In this document: positions 34,565-43,397 of the stretch, in pieces
How the letters are laid out: the number at the start of each line of letters is the position of its first letter
How positions within the stretch are numbered: the first letter of the stretch is position 1
DNA from: an uncultured Eubacteriales bacterium
Lineage (GTDB): Bacteria > Bacillota > Clostridia > Oscillospirales > CAG-272
Reading direction: 5' to 3'
Length of the DNA stretch: 64,000 nucleotides
Assembly: GCA_934474225.1 (NCBI GenBank)
Contig: CAKSLU010000002.1
Coordinates: forward strand, 1 to 64,000
Notes under the pieces: generated by a model
What the model was told of the DNA's origin: nothing
Database searches by the model: none
The model's input: only the letters and a program-made list of their open reading frames with translations
Program-made: the position numbers and the translations under genes

Positions 34565-35244
34565 CTGCCGTCACCTCCCGCTGCGGTATCCTCAACCACT
34601 CTGCCGTCGCGCAGGCGCACGATGCGCTGGTTGAACATGCGTGCAAGCTCCGCCTCGTGCGTGACGACGACGACGGTCTTGTTGTACTCCTTCATCTTGA
34701 CGAGCAGCCCCATAATTTCCATGCTCAGTTTGGGATCGAGGTTGCCGGTCGGCTCGTCGGCGATGATGGTGTGCGGATTGTTGATGATCGCGCGCGCCAG
34801 GGCAACGCGCTGCTGTTCGCCGCCCGAAAGCTGATTCGGGAAGCAGTTTGCCTTATCTTCAAGCCCCACGATGCGCAGCATCGACATCACGCGGCTCTTG
34901 ACCTCGGCGGCATCCGCGCCGCCGACCACGCGCAGGGCAAAGGCGACATTCTCAAACACCGTCTTCTTCTTGAACAGGCGGAAGTCCTGGAAGACCACGC
35001 CGAGTCTGCGGCGGTACTTCGGGATGCGCGTTGCGGGCATCTTGGCAAGGTTGGTTCCCCCGACCCAGAGTTCGCCGCCCGAGATGCGCTCCTCGCGCAG
35101 AAGCAGCTTGGTCATGGTCGTCTTGCCGGCGCCGCTGTCGCCCATGATGAAGACAAATTCGCCGTCATTTATTTTCAGATTCAGATTATCAAGCGCGACC
35201 TTCCCGCCGGGATAACGCTTGGTTACATTCTTGAATTCAATCAT
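34561..35244 (-). CDS. ftsE: Cell division ATP-binding protein FtsE
   Basis: 227 aa ABC ATPase. Walker A GDSGAGKTTMTKLLL (about 36-50), Q-loop in VVFQDFRLF, signature LSGGEQQRVALARA (about 140-153), Walker B TIIADEPTGNLD (about 160-171), and switch His in VVVVTHEAEL. Partners with FtsX at the inner face of the membrane. First gene of a minus-strand run ftsE-ftsX-envC-like-ctp-greA-lysS with gaps of 36 bases or less. The 134 bases upstream hold two GC hairpins (around 35280-35305 and 35338-35360) but no obvious promoter. Confidence 0.96.
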   Translation of the reverse strand: MIEFKNVTKRYPGGKVALDNLNLKINDGEFVFIMGDSGAGKTTMTKLLLREERISGGELWVGGTNLAKMPATRIPKYRRRLGVVFQDFRLFKKKTVFENVAFALRVVGGADAAEVKSRVMSMLRIVGLEDKANCFPNQLSGGEQQRVALARAIINNPHTIIADEPTGNLDPKLSMEIMGLLVKMKEYNKTVVVVTHEAELARMFNQRIVRLRDGRVVEDTAAGGDGR

Positions 35245-35378
35245 TCTCTATCCTCGGATGCCGAAAAAATCCGGCAGATTTTGCCCCGGCGACGCACGCC
35301 GGGCACATGTGGGCGAAATCCCCTTTACGCAAGAATTGCAGGAATGCGCCGGGCGCATTCCCACAATCCGAAAGCATA

Positions 35379-36464
35379 TCAGAATTTAACCGGCTTTGAG
35401 GTCAGGTACTTCTTGACCATCAAAGCAACCTTGAAGGTGATGGCGTGTTCAAACTCGCGCAGGTCAAGACCCGTGATCTTGCGGATCTTTTCGAGGCGGT
35501 AGACGAGTGTGTTTCTGTGTACGAAGAGTTTTCTCGATGTCTCGGAGACATTCAGATTGTTTTCAAAGAAGCACTGGACGGTCATCAGGGTCTCGCGGTC
35601 GAGCGACTCGATCGAGCCCTTCTTGAACACTTCCTGTAAGAACATCTCGCACAGCGTGGTGGGCAGCTGGTAGATCAGTCTGCCGATGCCGAGGTTCTCA
35701 TAGCTGATGATGTTCTTCTCGGTGTCAAACACCTTGCCGACTTCGATGGCGACCTGCGCCTCCTTGTAGGCGCGCGCCAGATCCTTGATGTTGTCCACCA
35801 CGGTGCTGATGCCGATGGACACCTTGGCATAGAACTCGGAGGACAGCGTCTGCGCAATGCCGGTGGCGATGCGCTCGGTCTCCTTGGTGTCGGTGGTGGG
35901 CTTGACCTCCTTGACGAGCACGATATCGCTCTCGCCGACACTGATGACATAGTCATGGTTCTTGTCGGGGAACATGTTCTGCACAATCTCATAGGGCAGC
36001 ATGTCGGTCTTGCCGCTGAACTTGATGAGGAAGACCACGCGGCTCTCCTCAGCATTGAAGCGGAGTTCCTTGCCCTTGATGTAAATATCGCTCTGCAGAA
36101 TGTTGTCGAGAATAATGTTCTTGATGAACGAGCACTTGTCGTACTTCTCGTCGTACAGATTCTTGATGTTGGACAGCGAAATGGCAATCAGCGCAGCCGT
36201 CGAAGCAGCCGTCTTGTCGTCGCCCTCCACAAATACGATCTGGTCGGGCTTTGTGCCCTGGCCGATGGCACGGTATGTATAGCCGTTCAGCGCGACCGCG
36301 TCGCCCGAATAGGACATCTCCTCGCGGATGCCGATGCGCGTCTCGCCGATCTTCGCAAGCTCACTGCACGCGATGACGACGCCGCCCTCATCGATAACGC
36401 CGATTGTCCGGTCGGTTGCATCCCGCATCTGATGGATAACTCCCTGATACAGTCGATTTGACAT
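35379..36464 (-). CDS. PucR/CdaR-type transcriptional regulator
   Basis: 361 aa from the ATG at 36464 (AGAGG upstream; an in-frame GTG three codons earlier is too near the site). The N-terminal sensor (about 1-130, starting SNRLYQGVIHQMRDATDRTI) resembles the CdaR diacid-recognition domain. A GGDEF-like middle domain (about 135-275, with SEFYAKVSIGISTVVDNIKD) and a C-terminal PucR helix-turn-helix (about 300-355, NLNVSETSRKLFVHRNTLVY) follow. The class responds to small metabolites, but its position directly upstream of ftsE suggests a housekeeping role in this lineage. A perfect inverted repeat before the gene suggests autoregulation. Confidence 0.85.
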   Translation of the reverse strand: MSNRLYQGVIHQMRDATDRTIGVIDEGGVVIACSELAKIGETRIGIREEMSYSGDAVALNGYTYRAIGQGTKPDQIVFVEGDDKTAASTAALIAISLSNIKNLYDEKYDKCSFIKNIILDNILQSDIYIKGKELRFNAEESRVVFLIKFSGKTDMLPYEIVQNMFPDKNHDYVISVGESDIVLVKEVKPTTDTKETERIATGIAQTLSSEFYAKVSIGISTVVDNIKDLARAYKEAQVAIEVGKVFDTEKNIISYENLGIGRLIYQLPTTLCEMFLQEVFKKGSIESLDRETLMTVQCFFENNLNVSETSRKLFVHRNTLVYRLEKIRKITGLDLREFEHAITFKVALMVKKYLTSKPVKF

Positions 36465-36494
36465 ATTGTACACACCTCTCCACTGCCGATTTCC

Positions 36495-36511
36495 ATCTAC
36501 GATTCGTAGAT
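36495..36511. promoter_or_regulatory. Operator-like palindrome before the CdaR-type gene
   Basis: ATCTACGATTCGTAGAT: 7-bp perfect inverted repeat with a 3-base centre, just downstream of the transcription start expected from the promoter at 36521-36549. Confidence 0.55.
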
Positions 36512-36520
36512 ATTGACTAT

Positions 36521-36549
36521 ATTTTAATCTGTTTTTTGTAAAATTTCAA
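36521..36549 (-). promoter_or_regulatory. Promoter of the CdaR-type regulator
   Basis: Minus strand TTGAAA (36544-36549), 17-base spacer, TAAAAT (36521-36526). Confidence 0.7.
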
Positions 36550-36601
36550 TAGTGAATTCGATATTTTATACAAAAAATATAAGAAAATCAGTCGATATTT
36601 A

Positions 36602-37372
36602 TTACATCAATTTGACGGTATAGATAATGCCGAAAATCAGGTAAACCACGGCAAGCGCGGCGATAAACCACAGCGCATGACCGAAGCAGACCACGCCGAG
36701 CACGGCGAGGAGCGCCGCGCCGCAGCCGATGTAGGCATTGAGCGCGCGCATACCGGCAGGGGCAATGATTCTCTTGCCGACAAAGGGTGCCGTGCCGTTT
36801 TTCTCGAGGTTGCCCGCGATGTAGGACACAACGGCAATGGCAATCAGCACGGCGGCAAGCGCCGCCACGGTGACAACGGCTTCATAACCGCGGAAAGCGG
36901 ACGAGCCGACCAGCGATGCGGCAATGGCGCCGACCACGGTGACCACCGAGAACAGGAAGAAATCCACGGCGTAAATCTCGTAAACGAAGAATAAGAGCGC
37001 TGCGGCGAGGAACCACGCAATGATGCGGGAGGGGCCGAGCGGGTAGCAGACAAGCGCCGCAACAAAGAGCGTGCCCGCGATGCCGCAGAGGAACGCCGAG
37101 GACAGCGGGCGCTTTGACTCATCGGTTCTCTTCGCCCGCATAACGATGCGGAAAGCCACAGCCGCGGCAAAAAGCACACCCGTGACGATGCGGAAGACCG
37201 GCAACGCGCCCATCAGCCACAGTTCACTCGAGGCAGACTGCGTCACCCGAATCAGGGCGAGAATGCCCACCACAAGCAGGGCAAACACAATGGTCATGCG
37301 GTATGTGATGGCGTTTGAGACAGCCTCTGCCTCCAGCGCGCGTTTTTCTTTTTGTGTCAGTTTCTTTTCCAC
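36602..37372 (-). CDS. Multi-pass membrane protein of unknown function
   Basis: 256 aa. A charged cytoplasmic N-terminus (MEKKLTQKEKRALEAEAVSN) is followed by about eight hydrophobic helices from residue 25 to the end; there is a basic loop at about 75-90 (VMRAKRTDESKRPLS) and another at about 188-205. No enzymatic motif was recognised. It starts 44 bases after the rsmE stop and is probably co-transcribed. Function unknown. Confidence 0.8.
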   Translation of the reverse strand: MEKKLTQKEKRALEAEAVSNAITYRMTIVFALLVVGILALIRVTQSASSELWLMGALPVFRIVTGVLFAAAVAFRIVMRAKRTDESKRPLSSAFLCGIAGTLFVAALVCYPLGPSRIIAWFLAAALLFFVYEIYAVDFFLFSVVTVVGAIAASLVGSSAFRGYEAVVTVAALAAVLIAIAVVSYIAGNLEKNGTAPFVGKRIIAPAGMRALNAYIGCGAALLAVLGVVCFGHALWFIAALAVVYLIFGIIYTVKLM

Positions 37373-37416
37373 CGTAGGTTCCTCCGGTCAAAATTCATAT
37401 CTTTGTGGGAAGTTGC

Positions 37417-38157
37417 TCAAAGTTCAAATGCGTAGGCAATGCAGGCAAGCGCAAAGCCGGACGCGCTCTCGCAGCGCAAAATCCGCCGCCCCAGCCCGCA
37501 CATGCAAAAGCCGTGCTGCGCGGCAGCCGCCGCTTCATCGCCGGAAAAGCCGCCCTCGCTGCCGATGACAAGCGAGACCGATTGCAGCGCCGTCCTGTCC
37601 GCCGCCGAAAGCACTGTGCGCAGCGACGCAGTCCCGTCTCCCTCATAGCAGAAGAGCGGGAGCGATGCCGCCGACGCTTCTTCAAGCATCTGCGCATAGG
37701 AGAGCGGGCGGCGCACTTCGGGGACGATGCCCCTGCCGCACTGCTTGGCCGCCTCCAGCGCGATGCGCTGCCAGCGGGCGATTTTCTTCTCGACGGATTT
37801 GTCATCCGGCCGCGACACGCACCGCTCCGACAGAAACGGCACAACGGCGCACGCACCGGATTCCACCGCCTTCTGCACGATCACATCCATCTTGTCCCCC
37901 TTGGGAAACGCCTGATAGAGCGTGACGGGATACGGCGGCTCGGTATCGGACGGCACACTTTCGACAATGCGCGCGACCGACGCCTCATCCGTGATGCGCT
38001 CAAGCACACAGGTATGCGTCGTGCCGTGCATATCGCAGACGGTCACCGTCTCGCCGGTCGCCATGCGGAGCGCGCGGGCAATATGCCGCGCGTCGTCACC
38101 GGTGATGCGGACGATATCGCCGTCAAAGCCGGTGCTGGGAACGAAAAATCTCGGCAT
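37417..38157 (-). CDS. rsmE: 16S rRNA m3U1498 methyltransferase
   Basis: 246 aa from the ATG at 38157 (GGAGG upstream). SPOUT-class methyltransferase that methylates N3 of U1498 in helix 44 of 16S rRNA. N-terminal PUA-like part (MPRFFVPSTGFDGDIVRITG, DDARHIARALRM). The C-terminal knot has LYQAFPKGDKMDVIVQKAVE, QCGRGIVPEV and SLVIGSEGGFSGDE (the SAM-binding loop, about 193-206), ending with LGRRILRCESA. All family signatures are present. Transcribed from the promoter at 38195-38223. Confidence 0.95.
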   Translation of the reverse strand: MPRFFVPSTGFDGDIVRITGDDARHIARALRMATGETVTVCDMHGTTHTCVLERITDEASVARIVESVPSDTEPPYPVTLYQAFPKGDKMDVIVQKAVESGACAVVPFLSERCVSRPDDKSVEKKIARWQRIALEAAKQCGRGIVPEVRRPLSYAQMLEEASAASLPLFCYEGDGTASLRTVLSAADRTALQSVSLVIGSEGGFSGDEAAAAAQHGFCMCGLGRRILRCESASGFALACIAYAFEL

Positions 38158-38194
38158 AACGCCTCCGTGCGGTTTGTACAAAGTAATCAATGCT

Positions 38195-38223
38195 ATTATA
38201 CAGTGGATTTTGCATTTTGTAAA
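38195..38223 (-). promoter_or_regulatory. Promoter of rsmE
   Basis: Minus strand TTTACA (38218-38223), 17-base spacer, perfect TATAAT (38195-38200). Confidence 0.75.
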
Positions 38224-38282
38224 GGCGTTTGTGAAAACTTTATAATTTTTTGTGCGGAATTTTGGCACATCGGACGGAAGAT

Positions 38283-40526
38283 TCAGCCGAGGTGCAGGCG
38301 GGTCGCGCCGAGCGCGGCGGCGAGGTCGCCCTCGCGGCTGTGGCAGGACAGCACCACCGACTGCACGCCCTCTCCCGCAAGCGCGCCGAGCAGACGCAGC
38401 ATGCGCGCGGTGCGGCGGTCGTCCGCATAGGCAAAGCTCTCGTCAAAGATGAGCGGCGGCTTTTCTTCCTTATATAACAGGTTGATGAGCGCCAGGCGCA
38501 GCGTGAAGTACGCCGCCTCCTTCGTGCCCTTCGACATGTATTCCACGCTGTGTGCGCCGCCGTCCGCCATATAGGTCAGCGCAAGCGCGCTGTCCACGCC
38601 GATCTCGCCGATGCTGCCGTCCGTGACGGCGGCGAGCAGTTTGCCCGCGTAGTCCGCAAGGCGGGGCGACACGCGTGTGCGCAGCCCCTCGGAGGCGTTG
38701 CCGATGGCGCGCAGCGCCAGCTCCGCCGCGTCGTATTTCGCCTTTGCGGCGGCGTATTTCTTATCCAGCGCGTCGCGCGCCGCGTATAAGAGCGCCGGTT
38801 TTTCCACCGTGGCGTGCAGCGCGGCAAGCGCCTTTTCCAGTTCGCTCTTCTTGGCCTCGAGCGCGCCCAGCGCGTTCTCGCAGAAGTCGCGGCGGCGGCG
38901 ATAGTCCGCAATGTCCAGCTTTTCAAACACAGAGAGGTCGCCGACCGGCGCCAGCGTCTCCGCGACCGCCGCGCGGTCGTAGGCGCGGGTCTCCTCCGTG
39001 AGGCGCGCCTGCGTTTCGACGGCGGTCTGCCGCGCGGTGCGAAGCTGCTCCGCATCGCGGATGTACGCCTCGGCAAGCCCGGCGACCGCGTCGGTCTCCC
39101 CGCCGCCGAGGCGCGCAAGGAGGTCGGCAAGCGCGCGCTTCTTCTCTGCCAGCGTCTCTTTGGTGCCGGCCAGCAGCGCGCAGGCGGACGCCTCGCGCTC
39201 CCGCGCGGCGGCGCATGCCGCCTCCGCCGCAGCGCGGCTCTCCTCGGCGGCGCGCAGGCGCTCGCCGAGCTCGTCCGCAGAGGAAACGCCGAAGCTGCGC
39301 AGCAGCGTGCCGGTCTTTGCGCGGCGCACGCCTGCAAGAATGAGGGACAGCACGCCGACGGCCGCCGCGCCGCCCGCCGCCACATACAGCGGCGCGTCCA
39401 GGCGCAGCAGATAGACGACGCCCGCTGCCACAGCACCGAGCAGGAGCAAAACAATGCCGATGCTATTCAGCGCGCGCATGACCTTCGCCGCGCCGCCTGC
39501 GCGGCGGGCTGCATCCGCAAGGTCGCCGTCCGCGCCCGTTTTGGGGCTTTCCTCGGCGGCGGCACGCGCGGCGGTTGCATTCTTTAACGACTGCTCCGCA
39601 AGAGCGACGCGCGCCTCCTCGGCGGTGACATTCTCCGCCGCCTGCCGCAGTCTGCCGAGATATTCGCCGTCCGGCGCAAAGCCGCCGAAGCGCCCGAGCA
39701 GCGCCGCATCGGCGGCATCCAACTCGGCAAGGCGCGCGTTCACGGCATCCAGCTTTTCAAAGCGGGTGTGCGCAAGATAGCTGTCGTACAACTCGCAGAG
39801 CTTCTTCGTGCGGCTGTATTCGGTCTTGTTGTCCTCAATGCGGCGGCGCGTGTCGGCGAGGCTGCCCTCCTTGGCAATGATTTCGCTGTTGTCCGCGAGC
39901 GCCTTTTCAAGCCGCGCGGCGAGGTCCTCCCGCTCGGCGGCGAGGTCGAAAAGCTGCCCGCCCTTGCCGTTTTTATGTAAGAGCGAAACGCGCAGTGCGT
40001 CCAGCTTTTTCACTGCTTTCTCGGTACTGACCGTCTCGTCGGCGGAGAACAGCAGGTTTTCAATCGCCGCGCCCAGCTCTTCGCCGCCGGAATAGGCGCC
40101 GTCCGCCTGCGTGATATACGCCGTGCGCGAAAAGACGGTCTCCGGCACGCCGAGCAGCGCGTCGCCCGCGTTCTCCCCTTTCAGCACCTGCGTCTTCGTC
40201 GCAAGGTCGCTCACCTGTAAGCTCTCGCGAAAGCCGGTCGCCGTCGCGGTGATTTTGCGGTCAATGCGGTAGCGCGTGCCGCGCGCCGACAGCTCCATAT
40301 ACCCGCCGAACGCGCTCTCGCCGAAGCCGAGAAAGCGCTGCCGCTCGCTGAGCGCGCCGCCGATGCCCTTGGAGGACGCGCCGTACAGCATAAAGCGGAT
40401 GAAATCCGCCACCGTGGTCTTGCCGCTCTCGTTGTCCCCCTCGAGGATGTTGACGCCGGGGGCAAGCGTCAGGGTAAAGTCCTTCTTGCCCATGAAGGAC
40501 TCCATATAAATCTTCTCAATGCGCAT
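38283..40526 (-). CDS. YhaN/SbcC-like SMC-type ATPase
   Basis: 747 aa from the ATG at 40526. Walker A GDNESGKTTVADFIRF (about 30-45), two coiled-coil arms, and the C-terminal Walker B PLIFDESFAYADDRR (about 695). Two hydrophobic helices in the middle (about 350-400, IGIVLLLLGAVAAGVVYLLR and a second) replace the usual zinc hook, as in Bacillus YhaN. The protein may be membrane-tethered. It lies 10 bases after the YhaO-like nuclease gene, the same order as SbcD-SbcC and YhaO-YhaN pairs. Likely role: processing of DNA ends or structures; family-level inference. Confidence 0.85.
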   Translation of the reverse strand: MRIEKIYMESFMGKKDFTLTLAPGVNILEGDNESGKTTVADFIRFMLYGASSKGIGGALSERQRFLGFGESAFGGYMELSARGTRYRIDRKITATATGFRESLQVSDLATKTQVLKGENAGDALLGVPETVFSRTAYITQADGAYSGGEELGAAIENLLFSADETVSTEKAVKKLDALRVSLLHKNGKGGQLFDLAAEREDLAARLEKALADNSEIIAKEGSLADTRRRIEDNKTEYSRTKKLCELYDSYLAHTRFEKLDAVNARLAELDAADAALLGRFGGFAPDGEYLGRLRQAAENVTAEEARVALAEQSLKNATAARAAAEESPKTGADGDLADAARRAGGAAKVMRALNSIGIVLLLLGAVAAGVVYLLRLDAPLYVAAGGAAAVGVLSLILAGVRRAKTGTLLRSFGVSSADELGERLRAAEESRAAAEAACAAAREREASACALLAGTKETLAEKKRALADLLARLGGGETDAVAGLAEAYIRDAEQLRTARQTAVETQARLTEETRAYDRAAVAETLAPVGDLSVFEKLDIADYRRRRDFCENALGALEAKKSELEKALAALHATVEKPALLYAARDALDKKYAAAKAKYDAAELALRAIGNASEGLRTRVSPRLADYAGKLLAAVTDGSIGEIGVDSALALTYMADGGAHSVEYMSKGTKEAAYFTLRLALINLLYKEEKPPLIFDESFAYADDRRTARMLRLLGALAGEGVQSVVLSCHSREGDLAAALGATRLHLG

Positions 40527-40536
40527 TGCTCGTCCC

Positions 40537-41667
40537 TCACTCACTCACATTGCGGCCTTCCAGCGCCGCAAGACCCAGCCGCAGCGCCGCCGCCGCAGTC
40601 GCCCGCTCCTCGGGCGTGCCGCCCGACAGCATCGGATAAAGTTCGCGGTAAAGCTCACCGCGCAGGGTCATGTCGTTTTCCAGCACACCGCCGTCAAAGG
40701 TGGGGCTTGTCCGGTCGTCCACCTCGAGCATGTACAGCCCGCGCACCGCGCTCTCGAGCCGCGCGGTGTTCTCAAGTTCCGGCGACACCGCGCCGGTGAG
40801 CGTCACGCGCAGCAGCGTGTCGTCGGTGTATTTTTTCTCCTTGATGCGCGCGTCGATCTTCTCTGCCACATCATTAAGACTGCCCGCGCCCGAGACATCC
40901 ACCGTCTCCCACATGTAGCGGCGGCGCGCCGTCTTGATGCGGTGCACCGTGACGGCGCGGTCGCCCGTGGTCTCCGCCTCGATATAGTTGATGCCGCCGT
41001 AGCCGCACTCGTCAAAGCCGCGCCCCTCCACAAAGCCGGAATAGCTGTAGGTGACGCCGCCCTCGGTGACGACCTCGGGGGTCTTGTGAATGTGCGAAAA
41101 GCCGTTATACTGCGCGCCGAACTTCAGCACGTCCTCGCGCGTGACGGGGCAGTACTTCGAGATGGGCGACGCCATGTCGCAGTGCCCGCACACGAGGTGC
41201 AGCCGTCCGTTGTCATCGGCGGTCTTGCCCGCCAGCGGGCTTGTCGTGAGCGTATCCGCACAGAATGCCCAGCCGTAGACTTCGGTGTTCAAATCCTCAA
41301 AGACAAAGCGCTGCAGGGTCTCGCCCGTGAACACGCAGACGTTCTTCGGCAGCTTGCCGCTCGTCCAGACGCTGCCGCGCGTGTAGGGGTCGTGGTTGCC
41401 GGGCGCGACGACAAAGCGGCAGTCGGGCAGCGCGGCAAACTGGCTGCAAAGCAGCTCCACCGTCTCGCCGGTGGCGTAGCCGTCGTCAAACAAATCGCCC
41501 GAAATCAGCACGAGGTCGATGTTTTTCTCTTTTGCCAGGTACAGAATCGAGGTAAACGTCCCGCGCAGCTCGCGGCGGCGGCTCTCGCTCTTATCCACGC
41601 CGAGCGCGGAAAAGGGCGAATCCAGGTGCACATCGCCCATGTGCAGGATGCGGATCTTGTCTTTCAT
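40537..41667 (-). CDS. YhaO/SbcD-like metallophosphoesterase exonuclease
   Basis: 376 aa. Calcineurin-like metal-binding motifs in order: HMGDVHLDSPF (about 10), LISGDLFDDGYATGE (about 55), APGNHDPYTRG (about 90), VCGHCDMASP (about 158) and GFSHIHKTPE (about 190). This is the Mre11/SbcD nuclease pattern. Partner of the SMC-type ATPase encoded next. Its promoter may lie at the end of the flippase gene, where a TATAAT occurs at 41703-41708. Confidence 0.88.
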   Translation of the reverse strand: MKDKIRILHMGDVHLDSPFSALGVDKSESRRRELRGTFTSILYLAKEKNIDLVLISGDLFDDGYATGETVELLCSQFAALPDCRFVVAPGNHDPYTRGSVWTSGKLPKNVCVFTGETLQRFVFEDLNTEVYGWAFCADTLTTSPLAGKTADDNGRLHLVCGHCDMASPISKYCPVTREDVLKFGAQYNGFSHIHKTPEVVTEGGVTYSYSGFVEGRGFDECGYGGINYIEAETTGDRAVTVHRIKTARRRYMWETVDVSGAGSLNDVAEKIDARIKEKKYTDDTLLRVTLTGAVSPELENTARLESAVRGLYMLEVDDRTSPTFDGGVLENDMTLRGELYRELYPMLSGGTPEERATAAAALRLGLAALEGRNVSE

Positions 41668-41703
41668 GGCAGTTTCTCTTTTCCATTAGCTTTAACATTC
41701 AGA

Positions 41704-43260
41704 TTATAGCATAGTCGAGCCGGTTTTGAAAGACGGTTTTCTCTCTTTTCGGAAAATATTTTTGAGCCAGCGAAGCTCCTCGCGCCCGAGCGCGCCGAGC
41801 AGCGCGCAAAACGCCCCATAGCAGAGTGCAAACAGGGCAAACGCGAGGCACAGCTCCCCCCACGAGGCGGCAAGCCCGAGGCGCGAGAGCACCAGCACGG
41901 CGATGCGCGCCGCGCCCGCTGCCGCCGCAAGCGGCGCAAGCAGCCACTTGTACGGGCGGGCGCGAAAGTCCACGCACGCGCAGAGTTTGCCGATGCTGAA
42001 CAGCGTGTTGACGCACTCCGAGACATAGATGACCACGATGTAGCCGAGGATGCCCATCTTCGGCACAAGGACGGCGACGAGCAGGACGCTGATGGCGGCG
42101 TCGGCGATATTGACGCACATGGTGTAGAACTGCTTGCCGAGCCCCTTCAAGATGGAATCGGTGACGGTGTCGAGAAACATGACGGGCATCAGCGGCGAAA
42201 GCATGCGCAGATAGTCCGCCGCGACAGTATCGCCGTAGACCACGCGGCAGATGTCCGCCGCAAACGCGCCGAAAAAGCCGGCAGCCAGCACCGAGCAAAA
42301 CAGCGTGACCGAGAAGGCGCGGGAGGTGACATAGGCGACCTCGCGGCGGTTCTCCTTCGCGTCAAACTCGGTCACCTCGGGGATAATGAGCGAGGAAAAC
42401 GCGCCGACAAACGCCGTGGGATAGAGCACCACGGGCAGGGCAACCGCGCTGATAACGCCGTAGGTGGCAAGCGCGTTTGCATCGCCGAATGCCGTCAGTC
42501 CCACCGGGATGAGCACATGCTCGACCGTGACCAGCCCCGAGCGCACATAGGCGGAGAGCGCCACCGGCAGCGAAATGCGCGCCACCTCACGAAACGGGAC
42601 CGACGCGCCGCCGCCCGTGAGCGCGCGTTTGTCCCGCACATAGGAGAAAATCTGCAAAAAGAAGGAGGCGGTCTCGCTCACCGCACCCCCCAGCACCAGC
42701 GCAAGGCAGGCGTATTCCACGCCGCGCGGCGCGAGGACGGCGAGGAGAAAGGCGCAGGCGGCAATCTTCACCGCCTGCTCGATGACCTGCGACATCGCGT
42801 TTTTGTACACGCGGCGCACCGCGGCAAAGTACCCGCAGAACGCGGAGCAGAGCGAGAGCGGTAGGAGCGAGAGCGACACGCCGCGCAGCGACATCGCGGC
42901 GCGCGGCTCGTGCAGAAAGTGCGCGGCGCATGGCTCGGCAAAGAAAAAAAGCCCGACGGTCGCCGCCGTGCCGAACGCCGCCGCATACAGAAGGCAGCTG
43001 CGCATCGCGCTCTTTGCGCCCGCGCCCTCGCCGCGCCCGACATGCAGCGCGACAAGGCGCGTGGCGGCGAGGTTGACGCCCGAGGTGGCAAAGGTCACGG
43101 CGAAGGTGTAGACGCTCATGACCAGCGAAAAAAGCCCCATGCCCTCCGCGCCCACGCGGTCCACGCAGAAGGCGTTGAACGCGACGCCCACCGTGCGCAT
43201 CAGCAGGGTGCAGCCGCTGAGGATGAGTGCATTGATGAAATACCGTTTTGCCCGCTCCAT
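41704..43260 (-). CDS. SpoVB/MurJ-like polysaccharide flippase
   Basis: 518 aa, about 14 transmembrane helices, MOP/MVF superfamily. The N-terminus (RYFINALILSGCTLLMRTVG, then FNAFCVDRVGAEGMGLFSLV) is close to stage V sporulation protein B and its many Clostridia paralogues. These flip lipid-linked wall precursors or polysaccharide units across the membrane, in spore cortex or general wall synthesis. AAAGGAG precedes the ATG. It is divergent from the exonuclease-fusion gene. Whether this is the true SpoVB or another paralogue cannot be decided here. Confidence 0.85.
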   Translation of the reverse strand: MERAKRYFINALILSGCTLLMRTVGVAFNAFCVDRVGAEGMGLFSLVMSVYTFAVTFATSGVNLAATRLVALHVGRGEGAGAKSAMRSCLLYAAAFGTAATVGLFFFAEPCAAHFLHEPRAAMSLRGVSLSLLPLSLCSAFCGYFAAVRRVYKNAMSQVIEQAVKIAACAFLLAVLAPRGVEYACLALVLGGAVSETASFFLQIFSYVRDKRALTGGGASVPFREVARISLPVALSAYVRSGLVTVEHVLIPVGLTAFGDANALATYGVISAVALPVVLYPTAFVGAFSSLIIPEVTEFDAKENRREVAYVTSRAFSVTLFCSVLAAGFFGAFAADICRVVYGDTVAADYLRMLSPLMPVMFLDTVTDSILKGLGKQFYTMCVNIADAAISVLLVAVLVPKMGILGYIVVIYVSECVNTLFSIGKLCACVDFRARPYKWLLAPLAAAAGAARIAVLVLSRLGLAASWGELCLAFALFALCYGAFCALLGALGREELRWLKNIFRKERKPSFKTGSTML

Positions 43261-43335
43261 CGTTTTCTCCTTTCGGGAAATGTCCCGCTACAGCATTCTA
43301 TGCCGCACGCGCGGGTACAATGATTCAAAAAAGGG

Positions 43336-43364
43336 TGGAAATCGGCGGACAGATGTGGTATATT
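43336..43364 (+). promoter_or_regulatory. Promoter of the exonuclease-acetyltransferase gene
   Basis: TGGAAA (43336-43341), 17-base spacer, TATATT (43359-43364), 33 bases before the start codon; CGGAG lies before the ATG. Confidence 0.5.
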
Positions 43365-43397
43365 AAGAAGTGATTGATAAAATGAATCGGAGTTTTT

